A stretch of DNA of 64,000 bases from Candidatus Aminicenantota bacterium (GTDB lineage: Bacteria > Acidobacteriota > Aminicenantia > Aminicenantales > UBA8522), in contig JAFNEO010000024.1 in NCBI GenBank assembly GCA_017886205.1, forward strand, positions 1 through 64,000, given 5' to 3'. Made by a program: the position numbers and the translations under genes. This document shows positions 10,434 through 18,915 of the stretch, one piece after another (position 1 is the first letter of the stretch; each line of letters begins with the position of its first letter). Below the pieces are notes generated by a model. It did not search any database. It saw only the letters and a list, made by a program, of their open reading frames with translations, and had not been told where the DNA came from.

Positions 10434-10470
10434 GGGTGGCGGGCCTGAGCCCGCCACCCTTTTTTCTTTT
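10434..10470 (+). terminator. Rho-independent terminator
   Basis: Perfect 11-bp stem GGGTGGCGGGC-CTGA-GCCCGCCACCC followed by TTTTTTCTTTTT. Confidence 0.9.
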
Positions 10471-10511
10471 TACCCGTGGCTATATAACGAAAAGCGTGGT
10501 GGAAAAAGGAG

Positions 10512-10710
10512 GGAAAATAAGCGCCCCTTTTCCAAAGGGGGATAATGAAGATGTCAGGCACCAATTGAGTTCCCCTCTTTAGCAAAGAGGGGTCAGGGGA
10601 GATTTTCTATCCTTGTTCTCCATTTCAAATCCCCCCTCGCCCCCCTTTTCCAAAGGGGGGAAGATAAGAGCTCCCTTGTCCAAAGGGGGAAAATAAAGAT
10701 GCCAAGTGCC
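10512..10710. repeat. Cluster of CCCCTTT-TCC-AAAGGGG hairpin repeats
   Basis: Hairpins at 10524-10540, 10572-10592, 10641-10659 and about 10673-10688, two followed by GATAATGAAGATG / AAATAAAGATG. Confidence 0.7.
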
Positions 10711-10757
10711 TGCCCTCCCGTAGTTACCACACTAAACGTCATAGAGTCCCACTATAT

Positions 10758-10786
10758 TTGACAAGCGGAGAGGCCCATCATATATA
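10758..10786 (+). promoter_or_regulatory. Sigma70-like promoter TTGACA-N17-TATATA
   Basis: TTGACA at 10758-10763, TATATA at 10781-10786; ATG only 7 nt after the -10. Confidence 0.6.
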
Positions 10787-10793
10787 AAGGGCC

Positions 10794-11858
10794 ATGACCT
10801 CCCGGGAACGGGTGCTCACGGCCTTTGCCCATCGAGAGCCGGACCGGGTTCCCGCCTGGTGCGGGGCTTCACCCGAGTTTCGGGAGCTAGCCCGCCGGCA
10901 TCTCGGTCTCCCCGATGACCAATCGCTCTCGCTCCACCTTGGCGATGATTTCCGTAGGGTGTACGCCCGGTATACGGGTCCTGATTGCCGCGCTCCGGCC
11001 GCTCACCTGACTCACCCCGAAGCGACCTCGCGCACGCCGTTCGGCATCGAGCGGCGGGGGTATGGTTACGGACAGCCGCTGGAACATCCCCTGGCCGGCG
11101 CCCGCACCCCGGCTGAAATCGAGGAATTCCCCTGGCCCGATCCGGGTTGGATGAATGTCTCGGTTCTCCGCGCGGAAGCCGTCGAATGGAACGGCCGCTT
11201 CGCTGTCTTGGGCGGTGACTGGTCACCCTTCTACCACGATGCCATCGACCTCCTCGGCATGGACCGGTTCATGCTCCTCCTCTACGACGCTCCGGACCTC
11301 GTCGACGCCGCCCTCAAGCACATTGTCGACTATTATTGGGAAGTCAGCCGGCGGATTTTCGAAGCCGCCCGCGGCACGATCGACATTTTCTTCATCGGGA
11401 ACGATTTCGGCACCCAGAACGGACCCGTAGTGAGCGAGGGGCTTTTCCGGCGCTTCTTCCTGCCGCACCTGAAGCGGCTGGCGGACCTGGGCCACGATTT
11501 CGGGCTCAAGGTCATGCTCCACTGCTGCGGAGGGTTCGCCCCTCTTATCCCGGCCCTGATCGAGATCGGCCTCGACGCCCTGCAGTCGCTCCAGCCGGAC
11601 GCCCGTAGCATGGAACCCGGCCGCCTCAAGCGCGATTTCGGGGACAGGATCGTACTCAATGGCGGCATCGACACCCATCATGTCCTGATCAAGGGCACGC
11701 CGGACCTCGTTCGGCGGCGGACGCGCGAGACACTTGAGGTTATGAAACCCGGCGGCGGCTATGTCGCCTCACCGAGCCATGACTATCTGCTGCCGGAGAC
11801 TCCCGTAGAAAACGTCCTGGCGATGTATGAGACGATCCGAGAATATGGCCGGTACTGA
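10794..11858 (+). CDS. Uroporphyrinogen decarboxylase (UroD/MtaA)-family protein
   Basis: MTSRERVLTAFAHREPDRVP; HCCGGFAPLIPALIEIGLDALQSLQP; GGIDTHHVL. Confidence 0.88.
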   Translation: MTSRERVLTAFAHREPDRVPAWCGASPEFRELARRHLGLPDDQSLSLHLGDDFRRVYARYTGPDCRAPAAHLTHPEATSRTPFGIERRGYGYGQPLEHPLAGARTPAEIEEFPWPDPGWMNVSVLRAEAVEWNGRFAVLGGDWSPFYHDAIDLLGMDRFMLLLYDAPDLVDAALKHIVDYYWEVSRRIFEAARGTIDIFFIGNDFGTQNGPVVSEGLFRRFFLPHLKRLADLGHDFGLKVMLHCCGGFAPLIPALIEIGLDALQSLQPDARSMEPGRLKRDFGDRIVLNGGIDTHHVLIKGTPDLVRRRTRETLEVMKPGGGYVASPSHDYLLPETPVENVLAMYETIREYGRY

Positions 11859-11947
11859 TGATCAGAAATATGGGGCCGGTTCTGGCGGCCGATAGGCAGT
11901 GGGCAAAGCAGAGAACTGTTGCCAAAATAACATTAGGAGGTCGGGGG

Positions 11948-13384
11948 ATGAAAACCGATAGGTCGATATCTTGTGTTTCTGCGTCCGTCATCGCCGTGGG
12001 ATTTTCTCTTTTTTGGCTCTGGTCTTGCGCACCCGAAAAGCCGGCTGAAAAAACCGCGGCGGCCGGCCCGCCCGCCATCACTCCGCTGCCCGAGGACCGG
12101 GTACGGCTGTCCAACGACCCCCAAAAAACCGAAATCTTCCGGGACGCGGGCCTGGGACTGTTCATCCACTGGGGCCCGAACTCACAAATGGGGACGGAGA
12201 TCTCCTGGCCGCTCAACAACGCTTCCGACGACTACATCAAGAAATATTATGCCTTAGCCGAAACATTCAACCCCATGCTCTTTGACGCTGCCGCCTGGGC
12301 GCGCCTGGCCAAGCTCGCCGGCATAGAATATGTCGTCTTCACATCCAAGCATCATGACGGCTTCTGCATGTTCGACACGGCCTACAGCGACTTCAAGATC
12401 ACCCGGACTCCCTACGGCCGGGACATCGTAGCCCAGATTGCCGAGGCCTTCCGCAAGGAAGGAATCCTGGTGGGCTTTTATTATTCGCCGGGAGACTTCC
12501 GCTACCAGTTTGAGACCGGACGCCGCAGCCAATTCCTGATGGCCCCCGATTTCGAATCGGAGGCTCTGTTCGGCCCGCTCCGGCAATCCTTCGTCGACTA
12601 CGAGTGCGGCCAGGTCGAAGAGCTGCTCACGAAGTATGGCGACGTCTTCATGCTCTGGTTCGACGGCCGGTGCGAGCCGCTCAAGAAGCACGCCTGGCGG
12701 GTGAGGCAGGACGTCTTCATCGGCCGCGGCGAGATCCCGACGCCCGAGCAGGAGATCCCCGGCCGGCCTGACGACCGGGCCTGGGAGAGCTGTATGACGA
12801 CCAGCTGGCAGTGGTCGTACCAACCCAACCCGGACATCCGGACGGCCAAAGAGGTCATCGAGAACCTGGTCCACATCCGGGCGCGAGGCGGGAACATGCT
12901 CCTCAACGTCGGGCCGCGGCCGGACGGACGGATCGCTCCCCCGGACGAGGACCTTCTCCGCGAACTCGGGTTGTGGATGATGCTCTACGGAGAAGCAATC
13001 AAGGAGGTGCGGCCCTGGACCGTGACCAACGAAGGAGACATCTGGCTGACGAGCAGGCGCGGGGAAGAGACGGTGTATGCGTTCGCCGACCTCGAATACG
13101 GGCTGGAAGGGACAAAAGCGCCAGCCGGATGCCGGTTCACTCTGAAATCCGTAAAGATGACCCCGGAGACTCAGGTATCAGTGTTGAGCCAGGCCGGCGG
13201 CTGTGAATGGACGGAAGATGCGAACGGACTTCATATCACCATCTCGCGAGACCACACCATCCAGCTCATCAAGAATCCGCTGCTCAAAGCGGGGCTGGAG
13301 CCGGACGATAAAACCGCGCCCTTGACCTGGGGGCCGGACTGGCCGGTCGCCGTCAGGATCACCAAGGTCAGGCCTGATAGATAG
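11948..13384 (+). CDS. GH29-family alpha-L-fucosidase, predicted lipoprotein
   Basis: LWSC lipobox; GLFIHWGPNSQ, YVVFTSKHHDGFCMFD, LLNVGPRPDGRI are characteristic of GH29. Confidence 0.9.
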   Translation: MKTDRSISCVSASVIAVGFSLFWLWSCAPEKPAEKTAAAGPPAITPLPEDRVRLSNDPQKTEIFRDAGLGLFIHWGPNSQMGTEISWPLNNASDDYIKKYYALAETFNPMLFDAAAWARLAKLAGIEYVVFTSKHHDGFCMFDTAYSDFKITRTPYGRDIVAQIAEAFRKEGILVGFYYSPGDFRYQFETGRRSQFLMAPDFESEALFGPLRQSFVDYECGQVEELLTKYGDVFMLWFDGRCEPLKKHAWRVRQDVFIGRGEIPTPEQEIPGRPDDRAWESCMTTSWQWSYQPNPDIRTAKEVIENLVHIRARGGNMLLNVGPRPDGRIAPPDEDLLRELGLWMMLYGEAIKEVRPWTVTNEGDIWLTSRRGEETVYAFADLEYGLEGTKAPAGCRFTLKSVKMTPETQVSVLSQAGGCEWTEDANGLHITISRDHTIQLIKNPLLKAGLEPDDKTAPLTWGPDWPVAVRITKVRPDR

Positions 13385-13393
13385 GAGGTCGAG

Positions 13394-13825
13394 ATGAACA
13401 TGCGAGGGTTCGCCGAGGGTCTTGCGATCGCCGTGATTTTGCTAGGAGCAGCGGTTCTCTTTGCCAAGGTTACGGGGAGGCCATCCGTGGAGCGCTACGG
13501 AATGATCATCGGGCTCAAGCCGGAAAAGATCGCTTTCTACAAAGAGCTCCATGCCGCCACCTGGCCCGGAGTGCTCAAGATGATCAGGGAGTGTAACATC
13601 CGAGACTACTCGATCTACCTCAAGGAGGTCGAGCCCGGAAAGTTCTACCTCTTCTCATATTTCGAGTACACGGGGAACGATTTCGAGGCCGACATGGCCA
13701 AGATGGCCGCCGATCCGACCACGCAGAAATGGTGGAAAGAAACGAACCCCTGCCAATTCCCGATCCCCACCCATGGCCCCAAGGAGTGGTGGAGTCGAAT
13801 GGAGGAAGTTTTTCATGCCGACTGA
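13394..13825 (+). CDS. L-rhamnose/L-fucose mutarotase family protein with N-terminal membrane anchor or signal
   Basis: YGMIIGLKPEKIAFYKELHAATWPGVLKMIRECNIRDYSIYL is the mutarotase core; preceded by hydrophobic LAIAVILLGAAVLFA. Confidence 0.85.
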   Translation: MNMRGFAEGLAIAVILLGAAVLFAKVTGRPSVERYGMIIGLKPEKIAFYKELHAATWPGVLKMIRECNIRDYSIYLKEVEPGKFYLFSYFEYTGNDFEADMAKMAADPTTQKWWKETNPCQFPIPTHGPKEWWSRMEEVFHAD

Positions 13826-13865
13826 ACTGGGAGGTGGGCGCGGAAATGAGACGGTCGAAAGAAAT

Positions 13866-13902
13866 GGAGATTGCTTCGATCGCTTCACTCTCTCGCAATG
13901 AC
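13866..13902. repeat. Short dispersed-type repeat GAGATTGCTTCGATCGCTTCACTCTCTCGCAATGACA
   Basis: Resembles the GAGATTGCTTCG...CGCAATGACA intergenic repeats seen in many bacterial genomes; intergenic. Confidence 0.45.
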
Positions 13903-13942
13903 ATGGCGACACATTATCTGACGGCAGAGGGAGAAGACAAAA

Positions 13943-13966
13943 GAAAATAGGACCGTCCCCGTTTCT
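13943..13966. repeat. GAAAATAGGACCGTCCCCGTTTCT repeat, copy 1
   Basis: 23/24 identical to 21648-21671; shares GAAAATAGG with the hairpin at 2365. Confidence 0.6.
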
Positions 13967-13987
13967 TAGGAGCAATCGAGAGGCCGG

Positions 13988-15595
13988 ATGGCGAAGCTGA
14001 GCATGGCCTGGCCGGACATCGCGGTCATCTTCCTGTATCTAGGCGGGATCGTCGGCCTCGGACTCTGGGCCTGGTTCCGCCGCAAAAAGATGGCGACCTC
14101 TGCGTCGGCCTATTTTCTGGCCGGAGGGACGCTGCGCTGGCCGGTGATCGGCCTGGCGCTCTTCTCCACCAATATCTCCACCATCCATCTCGTCAGCCTC
14201 GCCCAGGAAGGCTACGTCAACGGGCTCGCCTACGGGAACTTCGAATGGATGGCCGCCTTTCTCCTTATTGTCCTGTCCTTTTTTTTCGCGCCGTTCTACA
14301 TCCGGTCGCGGGTGGCCACCCTGCCCGATTTCCTGGAGCGCCGCTACAGCCGGGCCTGCCGGGATTGGCTGGCGGTGCTGTCGATCTTCTCGGCCGTGTT
14401 CATCCACATCGGTTTCTCGCTCTACACTGGCGCCGTGGTGCTCAAGGGGCTGTTCGGGATCGACATCAGCCTGAGCATCATCGGCACGGCCACGCTCACC
14501 GGGATCTACACCATCATCGGCGGCCTGCTGGCCGTAGTCATGACGGAATCGGTCCAGACGATCATCCTGATCGGAGGTTCAGCGTGCGTCCTGGCTGCTG
14601 GCCTCAGTTCTGTCGGAGGATGGGGCGGGCTGGCCGCTTCGGTCGATCCGGTCAAGCTCACCATCCTGCGGACCGCCACCGAGACGCCTTCCCTGCCCTG
14701 GTATTCCGTATTCCTGGGCTACCCCATCATCGGGCTCTGGTACTGGTGCGCCGACCAGACCATCGTCCAACGCGTGCTCGGAGCCAAGGATGAGAGGAAT
14801 GCCCGGATCGGCCCCCTCTTCACCGGGTTTATCAAGATACTGCCGGTGTTCCTGTTCGTGCTGCCGGGTCTCATCGCCGACGGCCTGGTCCGCCAGGGAA
14901 AGCTTCCGGCGATCAACGATTCAGCGGACACTTATTCGCTCCTGATCAATCATCTGCTGCCGGTCGGGCTGAAGGGCGTCGTCGCAGCGGCGCTGCTCGC
15001 CGCCCTGATGAGCACCGTCTCCGGAGCGCTGAACTCCATCTCTACACTTTTCAGCCTTGACCTCTACAAGAAGTGGCGGCCGCAGACACCGGACCGCCGG
15101 TTGACCCACATCGGCCGGATCGTAACATTCACCGGGATGGTGCTGGCTATCCTCTGGTCGCCGCTGATCAGCCACTTCCAGAGCATCTTCCAGGGGATTG
15201 TGGCCCTTATCTGTTACATCGCGCCGCCCATCACGGCCGTCTTCGTCTGGGGAGTCTTTTGGAGACGGGCCTCGGCCGCGGGAGCTCTGGCCACACTGTC
15301 GATCGGGTCAGCGCTCGGCCTTACGGTTTTCTTTCTTGATTGGTTCAAGGACCGGACAGGATGGAATGTTCCATCGATGATGGCCACTTTCTATCTGTTC
15401 GTAATCTGCTCGGCCATCCTGGTTGTCGCGTCATACCTGCGGCCTCACCGTCACACCGCGGCGAGTGAAAAGCTTGTTTGGTCAAGCCCGCTGGCGGCTC
15501 TCCGCGGCCGGAGTGAAACCAAAGGACTGGATTACAGAATGCTCGCCTTAATTTTGTTCGTCGCTATGATCGCCCTCTACATCATTTTCGCTTGA
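13988..15595 (+). CDS. Sodium:solute symporter (SSS) family transporter
   Basis: About 13 TM segments; FLAGGTLRWPVIGLALFSTNIST, GLWYWCADQTIVQRVLGAKDERNARIGPLFTGFIKILPVF, LAALMSTVSGALNSISTLFSLDLYKKW. Confidence 0.92.
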   Translation: MAKLSMAWPDIAVIFLYLGGIVGLGLWAWFRRKKMATSASAYFLAGGTLRWPVIGLALFSTNISTIHLVSLAQEGYVNGLAYGNFEWMAAFLLIVLSFFFAPFYIRSRVATLPDFLERRYSRACRDWLAVLSIFSAVFIHIGFSLYTGAVVLKGLFGIDISLSIIGTATLTGIYTIIGGLLAVVMTESVQTIILIGGSACVLAAGLSSVGGWGGLAASVDPVKLTILRTATETPSLPWYSVFLGYPIIGLWYWCADQTIVQRVLGAKDERNARIGPLFTGFIKILPVFLFVLPGLIADGLVRQGKLPAINDSADTYSLLINHLLPVGLKGVVAAALLAALMSTVSGALNSISTLFSLDLYKKWRPQTPDRRLTHIGRIVTFTGMVLAILWSPLISHFQSIFQGIVALICYIAPPITAVFVWGVFWRRASAAGALATLSIGSALGLTVFFLDWFKDRTGWNVPSMMATFYLFVICSAILVVASYLRPHRHTAASEKLVWSSPLAALRGRSETKGLDYRMLALILFVAMIALYIIFA

Positions 15596-15599
15596 TCTT

Positions 15600-15677
15600 G
15601 AATTCAGTGCCAGGCATGTAATTACTTTAATTAGGACTTAATCCAATTTCGGTAATTATATGCCTGGCACCGAATTC
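15600..15677. repeat. REP-like palindromic element
   Basis: GAATTCAGTGCCAGGCATGTAATTAC ... GTAATTATATGCCTGGCACCGAATTC, about 26-bp arms with 2 mismatches. Confidence 0.8.
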
Positions 15678-15699
15678 ATGTGAAAAGCATTCCACGTTG

Positions 15700-15813
15700 A
15701 TGGTCAATCTTATATCGGATTGGTGGCTTCGCAGTCTCCACGGCGATCCCCGGTTCGAAGACCTGAAGAAAAAAGTGGGTTTTCCTGATGTCCCCACATC
15801 GGGGAAACGATAG
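15700..15813 (+). pseudogene. C-terminal remnant resembling TPR-type kinase/cyclase proteins (DPRF motif)
   Basis: In-frame read ...MVNLISDWWLRSLHGDPRFEDLKKKVGFPDVPTSGKR*; L(R/H)GDPRFxDLxxxxG(F/L)P is a typical C-terminal motif of those proteins; no upstream gene body. Confidence 0.5.
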
Positions 15814-15943
15814 CCCCGATTCCGGCTGACCAGCTCTCCGCTTCCTTGATATTCTCTCCCCAGCAAGAAGTGGTCGCAGCAGGAGAGAATATGGCCGCCT
15901 TGGTTGCCGCCGAAGGAATGAGGGATTGAAAAAGATCTTCTGT

Positions 15944-16363
15944 TTAATCCGTCAATATCAACACGTTTGTGGATTCGGCCGCCTTTCTCAGATTTTTGTC
16001 CAACGTCGCCAACGGCAGTCCTTTTCTCATGGCCAGATCCAAGTACGAAGCATCATAGCTCGAAAGGTTATGGGCCCGCGCCAATCCGAGGAGGTCCTTC
16101 ATCGCTTTTTCGGGGTTTTCGTATTCGACGAATATGGGAAGCTGAGACAACAGGCTGATAAAACGAACACTATCCGCCTCACTGATACATTTCTTGCGCT
16201 CCGCCGCAAGCAGCACATTCACCACCTCGAGCGACCAGACAGGTGGAACATAAGCAACGGCTTCTGTGAGCCTCTCCAGGATAGAATCGGCATAGCGGTT
16301 GGCTTGATCTTTGAAGCACCAGGACATGACGACCGAGTTATCGACGACAAAACCATTTTCCAT
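15944..16363 (-). CDS. Type II TA system VapC-family toxin (PIN domain)
   Basis: FVVDNSVVMSWCF start, E/D core, LSSYDASYLDLAMRKGLPLATLDKNLRKAA. Confidence 0.88.
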   Translation of the reverse strand: MENGFVVDNSVVMSWCFKDQANRYADSILERLTEAVAYVPPVWSLEVVNVLLAAERKKCISEADSVRFISLLSQLPIFVEYENPEKAMKDLLGLARAHNLSSYDASYLDLAMRKGLPLATLDKNLRKAAESTNVLILTD

Positions 16364-16603
16364 TCAGCGCCGTCCTTCTTCCATCAAATCCCTGAGAGAA
16401 TGTCCCCTGAGACTGTGCTTTCCCCGATATCTGAGGATTTCAGAGATGACTGTTTTTATATCTGCCGATTTCCCGGGATCGGGGGGCTGGAGGACGGCCA
16501 CGGGAACTCCATGTTTGGTGATGGTAATGCGTTCTCCCTTCATGACGCGTTCCAGCAGCTTAGATAATTGGGTTTTTGCCTCATATGCGCCTACACTATC
16601 CAT
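16364..16603 (-). CDS. Type II TA antitoxin, Phd/YefM family
   Basis: VGAYEAKTQLSKLLERVMKGERITITKHGVPVAVLQP; directly upstream of the PIN toxin. Confidence 0.9.
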   Translation of the reverse strand: MDSVGAYEAKTQLSKLLERVMKGERITITKHGVPVAVLQPPDPGKSADIKTVISEILRYRGKHSLRGHSLRDLMEEGRR

Positions 16604-16613
16604 TCAGATCTCC

Positions 16614-16636
16614 TTAGACTAGTCTAAGACTAGTCT
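16614..16636. promoter_or_regulatory. Tandem palindromic operator upstream of the antitoxin
   Basis: TTAGACTAGTCTAA (perfect 14-bp palindrome) followed by AGACTAGTCT, 11-bp period. Confidence 0.75.
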
Positions 16637-16752
16637 AAATATTGCGTCTCATAATGTCAAGCGGGAGATCTATTATTCTCAGTTTTTAAAGACGAATAAA
16701 ATTCTTAAAATTCTCATTTTTGCATTCGTGTATTTGTTTATGCGTCACCGAA

Positions 16753-17868
16753 TCAGTAGATGCATTCCCGGGCGGCCTCGGCGTAGGCACGGAGGTTTTC
16801 CGGCGGGGTGTTAAAAAAATGATCGCAGCAGGAGAGGATGTACCCGCCCTCGTATCCGACCTTCTCGAAGAGCTTGAAGACCATCGCCCGGATGTCCTCT
16901 TTTGTTCCTGTCGTCAGGACGTTGAATTGGTCGAGCCCGCCGATGAGCGCCAGGCGCCGCCCGATTTTCGCCTTAAACTCCCAAGGTTCCTGGTTCCCAC
17001 CGATCGACATTGGCGCCAGCGTCTCCGAGGCGTCACATCCATTGGCCACGATCAGCTCCTCGATCCCTTTGGTGCCGCCGCAGGTATGATAGACAACAGA
17101 GAAGCCGAGCGAATGCAAGGCCTCGTGCATTTTCCGGTCGTAGGGCAGACAGAATTCTTGATGGAGGGCCGGAGAGATGAGCGTCGATGAAGCCGCACCA
17201 CCCCCCGTTTCGATCAAGTCGAACCTTGCCCCCCTCATGGTCTCGATGAAACGCAGTTTTTTCTCGAGGAGGATATGGAGGAGCTCGTGCACCCACGCCG
17301 GTTTGTCGAAGCAGCACAGCATCAGCTCCTGGATATCGATGAGGCAGGCGGCGTGCTGCCAGCAGCCGGCCTGGTCGCCCCAGACGAACCCGCGCAGGAT
17401 GCCCCTGTCGCCGATGAGGTCCCAGGCCCGGTTCACGGCCGCCGGGTCGAGCCTGGGGACGGGCATGTATTTTTCAATCAGGCGGATATCCTCGTCCCGC
17501 TTGATCAGGTATTCGGTAATCCAGGTCGTCGTCCGGTCCCCCGCCGTTTTGTAGGTCAGCGTCCCACCCGGCGTCCGGATGGTGTGATGGCAGACCCTGT
17601 GATCCGGGTCGGCGCTCATCACTTCGACCTCGTCCCGCCATTCCGAGGTAGAGAACTTAGTGAAGTCGGCCTCGGCCACCCAGAACTGGCCCATGTCCTG
17701 GAAGGATTGGACGGCGGCGTCCAATCCGAACAGCTCGAACGCCTCGAGGTCGCTGATCCCCCCCAGATGTGTATCCAGGTGGTACTTCTGCCATTGATGG
17801 ACCGTGGCCGGCAGCCGATCCGGCCTCCCCTTCTTTAGAGCGCAGAGCATCCGCTCTTTAGATGTCAT
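16753..17868 (-). CDS. Uroporphyrinogen decarboxylase (UroD/MtaA)-family protein
   Basis: MTSKERMLCALKKGRPDRLPATVHQW; VVYHTCGGTKGIEELI; IGGLDQFNVL. Confidence 0.87.
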   Translation of the reverse strand: MTSKERMLCALKKGRPDRLPATVHQWQKYHLDTHLGGISDLEAFELFGLDAAVQSFQDMGQFWVAEADFTKFSTSEWRDEVEVMSADPDHRVCHHTIRTPGGTLTYKTAGDRTTTWITEYLIKRDEDIRLIEKYMPVPRLDPAAVNRAWDLIGDRGILRGFVWGDQAGCWQHAACLIDIQELMLCCFDKPAWVHELLHILLEKKLRFIETMRGARFDLIETGGGAASSTLISPALHQEFCLPYDRKMHEALHSLGFSVVYHTCGGTKGIEELIVANGCDASETLAPMSIGGNQEPWEFKAKIGRRLALIGGLDQFNVLTTGTKEDIRAMVFKLFEKVGYEGGYILSCCDHFFNTPPENLRAYAEAARECIY

Positions 17869-18008
17869 GCTCGGGATTATAGAAGCGTCGCCGGGTCCGG
17901 TCAATATGGCTGGACGCCCGGCGGGTCTTGATTTCTCCTGCCCTTTGTGCTAAAAATAGGCCTAAATATGATTATTCTTATAGGATTAGTAAATTCAAGG
18001 AGGACGAA

Positions 18009-18548
18009 ATGAAAAAGAGGATCGCGTTTTTTCTGATCCTGACCGCTGGGTGTTTCTTTCTATTGACCGCCCAGACCACGCAGAAAACCGTCAGCTTCAA
18101 GAAACTCCAAGAGTTTCTGCCCAAGATCGACCTCAGCGGGTTCAACCGGCTGAAGCCCGGCGGAGAGACCAGCTCGGCCATGGGGATGTCGACTTCGGAG
18201 GCCCATGTCAACTATGAAAAGGGCGGCGGCGATAACTCCATCACCATCGAGGTCAAGATCAACGATATGGCCGGCATCCCGTTCGCCCAGATGGGCGCAT
18301 CCATGATGGGGATGACCGAGTTTGAGAACGAGACCGAAAACGGTTACGAGAAGTCGGTCAAGGTCCAGGGCTTCCCGGGAACGGAGAAAGTCGATAATTC
18401 TGAGGACAACAAGTCCACTGAGATCATGCTGTATGTCGGCAACCGGTTCACGGTCGAGCTCCATGGAAGGGGCACCAGCGATGCGGCCCTCCTCCATAAG
18501 CTCCTCGACGACATGAAACTGGCCGACCTGTCCAAGCTGACTCAATAA
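18009..18548 (+). CDS. Exported protein of unknown function
   Basis: Signal peptide MKKRIAFFLILTAGCFFLLTAQ; repeated coding frame; no family recognised. Confidence 0.75.
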   Translation: MKKRIAFFLILTAGCFFLLTAQTTQKTVSFKKLQEFLPKIDLSGFNRLKPGGETSSAMGMSTSEAHVNYEKGGGDNSITIEVKINDMAGIPFAQMGASMMGMTEFENETENGYEKSVKVQGFPGTEKVDNSEDNKSTEIMLYVGNRFTVELHGRGTSDAALLHKLLDDMKLADLSKLTQ

Positions 18549-18660
18549 ATACCGCTTCGACGCGAGCCCATTCCTTCCCAAGGGGTGGGAAGATAGACGG
18601 ACCCTTCATGCTTTGGTTCGAGGGTCTAGTTCCGCCTATCAACCAACCCTAGCTTGAGTT

Positions 18661-18744
18661 GGGACTTGGAGATGAAGAAGCGACCTCTCGGGTCTAGCCT
18701 TCCCGAAGCGCTCTCCGGGTGGAGCTCTGACGTCTCCGAATCCC
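18661..18744. repeat. Imperfect inverted-repeat element, possibly a structured RNA
   Basis: GGGACTTGGAGA ... TCTCCGAATCCC (10/12) enclosing further small hairpins. Confidence 0.4.
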
Positions 18745-18915
18745 AATCATCTTTCCTTGACATCGGCTAACGCAAAACGATAGGCTCTGGAGTTGGCCGC
18801 GGCCGGGCCGAAACTGCGCCCGCCGCACGCCGCTCAACGGAGGCCGCCATGAGAGTCCGCCGGACGGTCAAGACCTGGTTTCTTATGACTTTCCTTGTCC
18901 CTGAGGATTAGGGTC

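Noticed and set aside
10512-10710. Possible CRISPR array
   Set aside because: Repeats are short G/C hairpins with irregular spacing and no uniform spacers; no cas genes in the window.
15627-15866. 79-aa minus-strand ORF between symporter and TA pair
   Set aside because: Overlaps the palindrome and the plus-strand DPRF remnant, which explains the sequence better.
18610-18640. GGTTCGAG block resembling a tRNA T-arm
   Set aside because: No acceptor, D-arm or anticodon arm with tRNA geometry could be placed around it.
18895-18915. Upstream start MSLRIRV for the large exported protein
   Set aside because: ATG at 18916 gives a cleaner signal peptide; the upstream codons are not needed.
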